Positions 59,192 to 64,000 of a stretch of DNA of 64,000 bases are shown piece by piece. The DNA comes from Erodium maritimum (lineage: Eukaryota > Streptophyta > Magnoliopsida > Geraniales > Geraniaceae), in the NCBI GenBank assembly GCA_963921825.1, contig OY997593.1, positions 48,530,039 to 48,594,038 on the forward strand, read 5' to 3'. The translations under genes were made by a program, and so were the position numbers. Each line of letters begins with the position of its first letter. Within the stretch, counting starts at the first letter, position 1. The notes under the pieces were generated by a model, which saw only the letters and a program-made list of their open reading frames with translations, was not told the DNA's origin and made no database searches.

Positions 59192-61710
59192 TGTTAGAAC
59201 CGCCCCGGGTCGATCCCGGTCGAACCGGCTGATTCTGGCGAAAGTTGACTTTTTGCCGGAAAAGTCAACCGATGACTCCGGGAGTCATTCGGGACCTTTC
59301 CGGGACCCAAAAGGCTTAGCCTTCGTTATGGTTAGCTTAGTTGGGTCGTTTCCTTTCAAACAGTTGTGATTGTGGGAAAAGTCAACCCGTGGTCTTTTTC
59401 GGTCAAACGCGGTCCAATTAGAAACTAAACCTAATTAACGATTTGAGCTGGAATTAATTGAGTAGAAGTGGTCCCCACATGGACATGTGTCCATGTTAGT
59501 TTGGAAGGGAAGAAATGGATGCAAATTGACCCTTCTACCCTTAATAGTTGAACTTAGGAAGAGTAAGGACAAGAGGTATTTTGGACATCTTTCCCTCTAG
59601 GTTTAAGACACCAAATTGGACCATTTTCACTCATTTTTGCTGCATTGGCCGAAATCTAGAGAGAGTGGTGAGAGATAGAGGAACCAAGGAAGCTTGAGGA
59701 AGAAAAAAGAAGGAAAAGGAGGAACTTTGGCTTGTTCTTACCTCAAAACCTCTCTAAAATCCCATTTTCTTCATCTATTCTTCATTACCAAGGTAATCAT
59801 CCAAACCATTTTCGTTTTGGTTGAATTTAATTCATGGGTTTTGATAGAGAAATGCTAGAAACGGTTAAGTTTAAGGTTTGTTGGTGTTAGATGATGTTTT
59901 TGTGGTTGGAAGTGAAGTTGGATTATGGAAATCTATTGATTTGAGTAGTTTTGATGAAACTCATTGAGGATATTGAAGGATTGGAGAGTATTGAGTCTGT
60001 TTTGAAGGTTTAGGAGTTCATCAATGGAGGTTTGAGGTAGAAATTCGTGGAAAACGAAGTGGAAGAAGGAGGAAGAAAGGTCTGTCCAGACCGGCGCAGA
60101 ACGCCGCACGGAACGGGCCAGGGTCCAGCACAGTGTGCAGCACGGACCGTGCCTAGTCCCGGGCCTGTGGGCCATCCGGATTGGGCCTCATTTCGGCCCA
60201 TTTCCCTATTAGCCCATGTTTGACTTCCGGGCTTAGTTTAATTGTTTCTTGTTAAAGGTTTAACTGAATTGGTATTGATTCACGAATTTTTTTGTGATCC
60301 AAGACTTTGGACCCGAGCTTGACGGTGGAGGAGGCCTTTGGACATCGTGAAGTGACGAGGAGGAAGCTAGCCAGGTCGTCCGCTGCTAGGATTTGGATTT
60401 CTTTTGAGGTAGGGAAAGTAACGAATACCGGTTTAATTGCGGAAAGTTACTAGTATGCCTATAGGTTATAATTACTTGTTTAAATTGTTAGAATTGCATG
60501 ATTAGGATGTGAGGAAAGAGTGAAATGAGGGATAGCTTAGGAGCCATGTCGAGCCGTAAGTTTGAGATTGTCGTGCTGTAGAAATGCATGCGGGCCATGT
60601 CAAGCCCTTAGGGTTGCGTGTTGATTGTGATGTCATGATCTATGATTGAGACGCATGATGTGTGATTTAGCCGTTGTAGATTGAGAATCATGATATGATT
60701 TACTCGGTGTAGCATGTTGTTGCTATGTTTGGGCGAGTGTGCCATGCTTGATGTGACGTGAACCATTGGTTGTGACATGATCGGGTGAGTGATAGACCGA
60801 TGTGGTGTGTTCAGTATGTTGTGCGGTTGGTATACCGTGGTTGAACTATGGCATTATGATGCGTGTTATTCCCTTGATGTGTGTTCCAAGTGGAGGTGTA
60901 TATGGTATGATACCTACACCGAGGGTGGGTTCCGGTGTAGGGTGTCTGAGCCTAGGATGGCGTGATCATTACCCCAATGATGTGTGGTCCGGGAAGACAT
61001 ACGACCGAGGGATGTGCCGGTCCAGTATGTGATGTGAGTGATGCCCTGAGGCTTAGTGCCGGGAAGACGTCTGACCAATGTATGTGCCGGTCAGGGATGT
61101 ACCCCGAGGTTGTGTGTCGGGAAGATGTCGGTACCGATGTTGTGTGGTCCGGTACGATATAATTGGAACGGGCTGGAACAGCCGGTGATGTTGGGGACTG
61201 CGTTACGGGACGTGTGATTGCCTTTATTGTGTGTTGTGTGCTTACTGTGTGTTGTGTGCTTGATGATTGGGTAAGTGTGGTTTTAGTCTCGTGAGTGTGG
61301 TTGTGATGTCGTGTTCTATGTGGAGGTCTTTAGGGTTGTGCTTTACTAGTATGCCCTAATTGGACGGTTACTCGTGGTGATGAGCGGACGTTCATAACCT
61401 TAACTACTTTTCCTACTGAGCGAAAGCTCACCCCTTTACCTTGTTGTTTTACAGGTCTTGAGCGGGATTTGTGCTAGCGGGATTCTCGGCGCTTGGGAGC
61501 TAGCGAGGGTCTTGTCTAATGTCTAGTGACGTACTGTTTATTTACCCTTAAACTATTTACTTTGTGGTTTTTACTGAGTTGTTGACTCATGAGGTTACTT
61601 GGAGCTTTTAACTGTTATTTGATACCCCTTTTTAATTATTAAACTGCTTTTATTATTTATCTTTTAGTTCACGTCTCGAGTCCGGTCAAAATCGGATTTG
61701 GGTCGTGACA
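59192..61710 (+). repeat. 3' LTR of the plus-strand chromovirus
   Basis: Starts TGTTAGAACCGCCCC, ends GGTCGTGACA, collinear with 32345-34937 apart from small indels. Confidence 0.88.
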
Positions 61711-62690
61711 TGTCTAGTACAGAAGGAGAAGCTACGACCAGCTGTGACACAAAAATAGGGAGGTTTTAGAGTTCGGCCTTCTTCTCCTGCTCCGTTCTCG
61801 TTGAAGGATACTGGACCAGCGGCATCATACTCTTTGGTCTTAGCGACGAGGACTGATCGTCGGATCCGATCAAGGAGGAAGGCTAGTCTTAAAGAGGACG
61901 AGGTCTTCGTGTGTAATCTCCCGTTTGGGTCATCGGAGGATTGGGCTAGAAACGTTTTTGGCCCCTATGTACAATCGTTTTTGTTTCTGTTCTCAAGCGA
62001 CCGAATCGTAATAGTCATTTTTTTGGATTCATGCGTATTGAATCAAAAACTAAGGCTGATCAGGCTATTGAGGGGTTTGATAGTTTCAAAATCAATGGTC
62101 ATATTTTACTTGTGGTCGTCGCTCGATGTTGGAGGCGGAAGGAAGTAAAGTTATCATCAGTGTGGATTGGATGTTGGGTTGCTTATGGGCCAAGCAACCC
62201 AACACCAAGTAGAAATCGGAATCTGATGATGGACCCATCAAGAGAGACCCATACTCTTGACCAGATTTAGGAGGGCTTGCAACTCCATCGATTCCGTCAT
62301 CGGATGGGGAAGTGGAGCAGAAAAGGGAGGAGTTGGATCGATCTACTCCATGTACCTTGGCCCAACAACAACTGGGTTCCAACGAAGAAGACCAGCTAGT
62401 TATTACGGATAAGGAGGCCCAACAATCTCCTCAAACCATGGATTTTATCGGTTCATGCCGACACTAGTTTCGAAAGAGATAACATGTATGATGGGTATAA
62501 TCCTTTACAGGTTTGGGCTTTATTTCTCATGTTCCTGATGCAATAGGAGATATAGAGGAAACAGTGGTTAATTTTGATCAAGCATTTGTTACTCTATCGC
62601 ATGCAATCGCTAAGAAAGCCAATGGAAACAACAAGAAGAAACATTCAAAGACTTGAACTTATACCATACAAACTCGAGCCCCCGCGGACA

Positions 62691-63520
62691 TACAAGGAAG
62701 TCAGGATTCTTACGCGAGGAGAGATACCAGTGATATGTGTATGATATATTGGGTTGAATGCAGGTGTGGAGAATGGAGGCCTTGAGGATCCGACATGATT
62801 GGCCCTATCTCTCGGGTTTCTAGTGGGTGCATCCCGTTAACCCACTCGTCCCTTCTTCCTTCTTCATTTGTCTCAGCGGGGTTTTTGGCAACTCACACTT
62901 GATCTAGTAGCTCCCCCTTAGTTAACACTACCTTTGGGGAGATCCCACTCGCGTACCGATGTTCTTTCTTCCGCAGCTATGTCGGGGAAAATGCTATGTC
63001 TGCCTTATCTTGCGCCTTGGTCATCATGTTTCTGCATACCCCTTGCTTAAGGGTACATGAGGATATCCTCGGGAGGCGGGAGATAGGGCATCCACTAGAA
63101 TCTCCCTCATCTCGCATGCCTTTCTTATGGGCTTTTCCCGTTGAAGGAATTGCTCCTCCGCTACAACCCTGATATGTTCCCATATAATATGGAAGGATCA
63201 GCCTTTTCCTCTCATCGGTGTCGAAGGTTCTGCAGGTGGCACTTATTGACTTTTATTCCCTCAAAAAGACACCGAAATGATTGTCGATATCTGGTCGGAG
63301 TTAATAGGGTAGGGTCGCTCCTTCTGAACATGGTGAGTTGGCTTTGATGGACCATACATCCTATTTGGCTTGATAAGACGAAACCCAAGATTAAAAAAAA
63401 TGTATAAATCTAGTTTTTTTAGATCACATTTCAATTTTGTATATCACATTTATTTTAAAATAATTAAATAAAAAAACAGCCTCGGTGAAGGCCGAAATTA
63501 GATCTGTGGATACCTAATCC
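62691..63520. other. Unassigned interval
   Basis: About 830 bp. A few short open frames without recognisable content, then AT-rich. May contain worn LINE sequence. Confidence 0.4.
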
Positions 63521-63522
63521 GG

Positions 63523-64000
63523 TTAGGTGTCACCCCTAAGAGGTGTAGTACCATCAATGTCGTGATTGAAGGGATCCTCAACGGTGGGGGTAGAAGGCGG
63601 TGGGGTTGAGCTGTAATTCGCATACGCATCCAAACATTGTATCTTGTCCCCGGCCATGCCTTCAAATACCAAAATCTTGTCCTTGTACTTTAAAGTGTCA
63701 TACCAATGCTCGAGGTCAAAGAGCTTTGGTTTGCTTTCCTTTATGTACGCTTCCTTTTCCATCCTGATGTAGTCGGCCTCAAAGTAACCGTTTGTACAAA
63801 TCTGCTTCACCGGCCTCAGATGATCGTATAATTTTCACATCTGAATGTAAGATCTGTTCCAGTGGATTTTTGATTTGTTTCCAATCCATTACTTGGTAGC
63901 GATGCACATGGTTGTAACCTTTCGTAATATACACCTAAAATGTATTATCGTCTTGTTGGTTTGCCTTTATTGCATCTCTGGAGGTGTGTAGCCAAATATG
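63523..64000 (-). pseudogene. Myb/SANT-like (NAM-associated type) protein fragment
   Basis: Minus strand, running off the right edge. The stretch at 64000-63815 reads WLHTSRDAIKANQQDDNTF and then YITKGYNHV; the stretch at 63810-63523 reads FDLEHWYDTLKYKDKILVFE and a proline/threonine-rich tail. This pattern (a W..I..D..-.-.Q..D.FW start, then F..EHCW..LK) is that of plant trihelix/Myb-like proteins with a NAM-associated region, often encoded by or derived from Harbinger-type transposons. A stop lies in the upstream part (near 63936) and the two parts are in different frames, so it is probably a pseudogene. Family call is by eye only. Confidence 0.4.

Larger units (their letters stand above)
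32345..61710 (+). mobile_element. Tekay-like Ty3/gypsy chromovirus, broken and interrupted
   Basis: Fossil LTR retrotransposon with 5' LTR 32345-34937, 3' LTR 59192-61710 and target duplication TGTCT at 32340-32344 and 61711-61715. Order gag, protease, reverse transcriptase, RNase H, integrase, chromodomain places it among chromoviruses, probably the Tekay/Del clade. A second gypsy element (38620-57302) sits within its RNase H region. The LTRs differ at a few percent of sites plus small indels by eye, so it is the oldest of the three nested elements. It carries several breaks in its coding parts. Confidence 0.88.
32037..62690 (+). mobile_element. RRM-coding LINE remnant split by the gypsy nest
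   Basis: Left part 32037-32344, right part 61716-62690. A coding frame entering the gypsy insertion site (VHPTQVTVRSPAVS) is matched on the far side by STEGEATTSCDTK, so the two sides were once joined. In the right part EDEVFVCNLPFGSSEDWARN (about 61895-61955) and MRIESKTKADQAIEGFDS with KINGHILLVVVAR (about 62031-62130) are the two halves of an RNA-recognition motif, as found in ORF1 of one class of plant L1-like LINEs. No endonuclease or reverse transcriptase is visible. Stops and frame changes are frequent (for example a stop after 32124), so it is dead. The right end is not defined. Confidence 0.55.

Overview
The window is repeat-dominated nuclear DNA of a flowering plant. Plant-type Ty3/gypsy and Ty1/copia elements, L1-like LINEs and a CACTA (En/Spm) DNA transposon fill nearly all of it, and no intact host gene is visible. 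I cannot name the species. Positions 1-2448 are an internally deleted Athila-like gypsy remnant (plus). 2449-3149 is the start of a Ty1/copia element (minus). 3282-6485 is an L1-like LINE derivative (minus). 6503-12360 holds three short LINE derivatives without a reverse transcriptase, all minus and each between good target-site duplications (TSDs). Two more lie at 28932-30219 (minus) and 30919-31806 (plus). The main DNA transposon is a CACTA element at 12661-28699, with CACTACTG ends and a TAT duplication on both sides. On the minus strand it carries TNPD (Transposase_21, 25206-21684) and then TNPA (Transposase_24, 18651-16803), both decayed. On the plus strand it has three small extra reading frames (26520-28065) that I do not recognise. 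Two of these look like diverged copies of each other, and they share an upstream leader with a splice-donor-like end. The left (3') end of the element is present four times in tandem (12553 to about 16893). Each copy includes about 108 bp of outside flanking DNA, a CACTACTG end, the subterminal dyad repeats and the tail of TNPA. A GACGGAT...ATCCGTC dyad repeat occurs at the element's ends and also between its genes. 32037-62690 is a nest of insertions: an RRM-coding LINE is split by a plus-strand Tekay-like chromovirus (32345-61710, TSD TGTCT), which is split in its RNase H region by a minus-strand relative (38620-57302, TSD ATTGT), which is split by a plus-strand Ty1/copia element (43834-52601). 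LTR similarity, judged by eye, rises from the outer to the inner element, as the nesting order predicts. The copia element also carries a second copy of its own 3' internal end left of its first LTR, the mark of a tandem array sharing an LTR. The right edge (63523-64000, minus) holds a fragment resembling plant Myb/SANT-like, NAM-associated proteins of Harbinger type. The likeliest place for something undescribed is the CACTA element: its multiplied end, its opposite-strand gene cassette and the shared dyad motif at ends and promoters.
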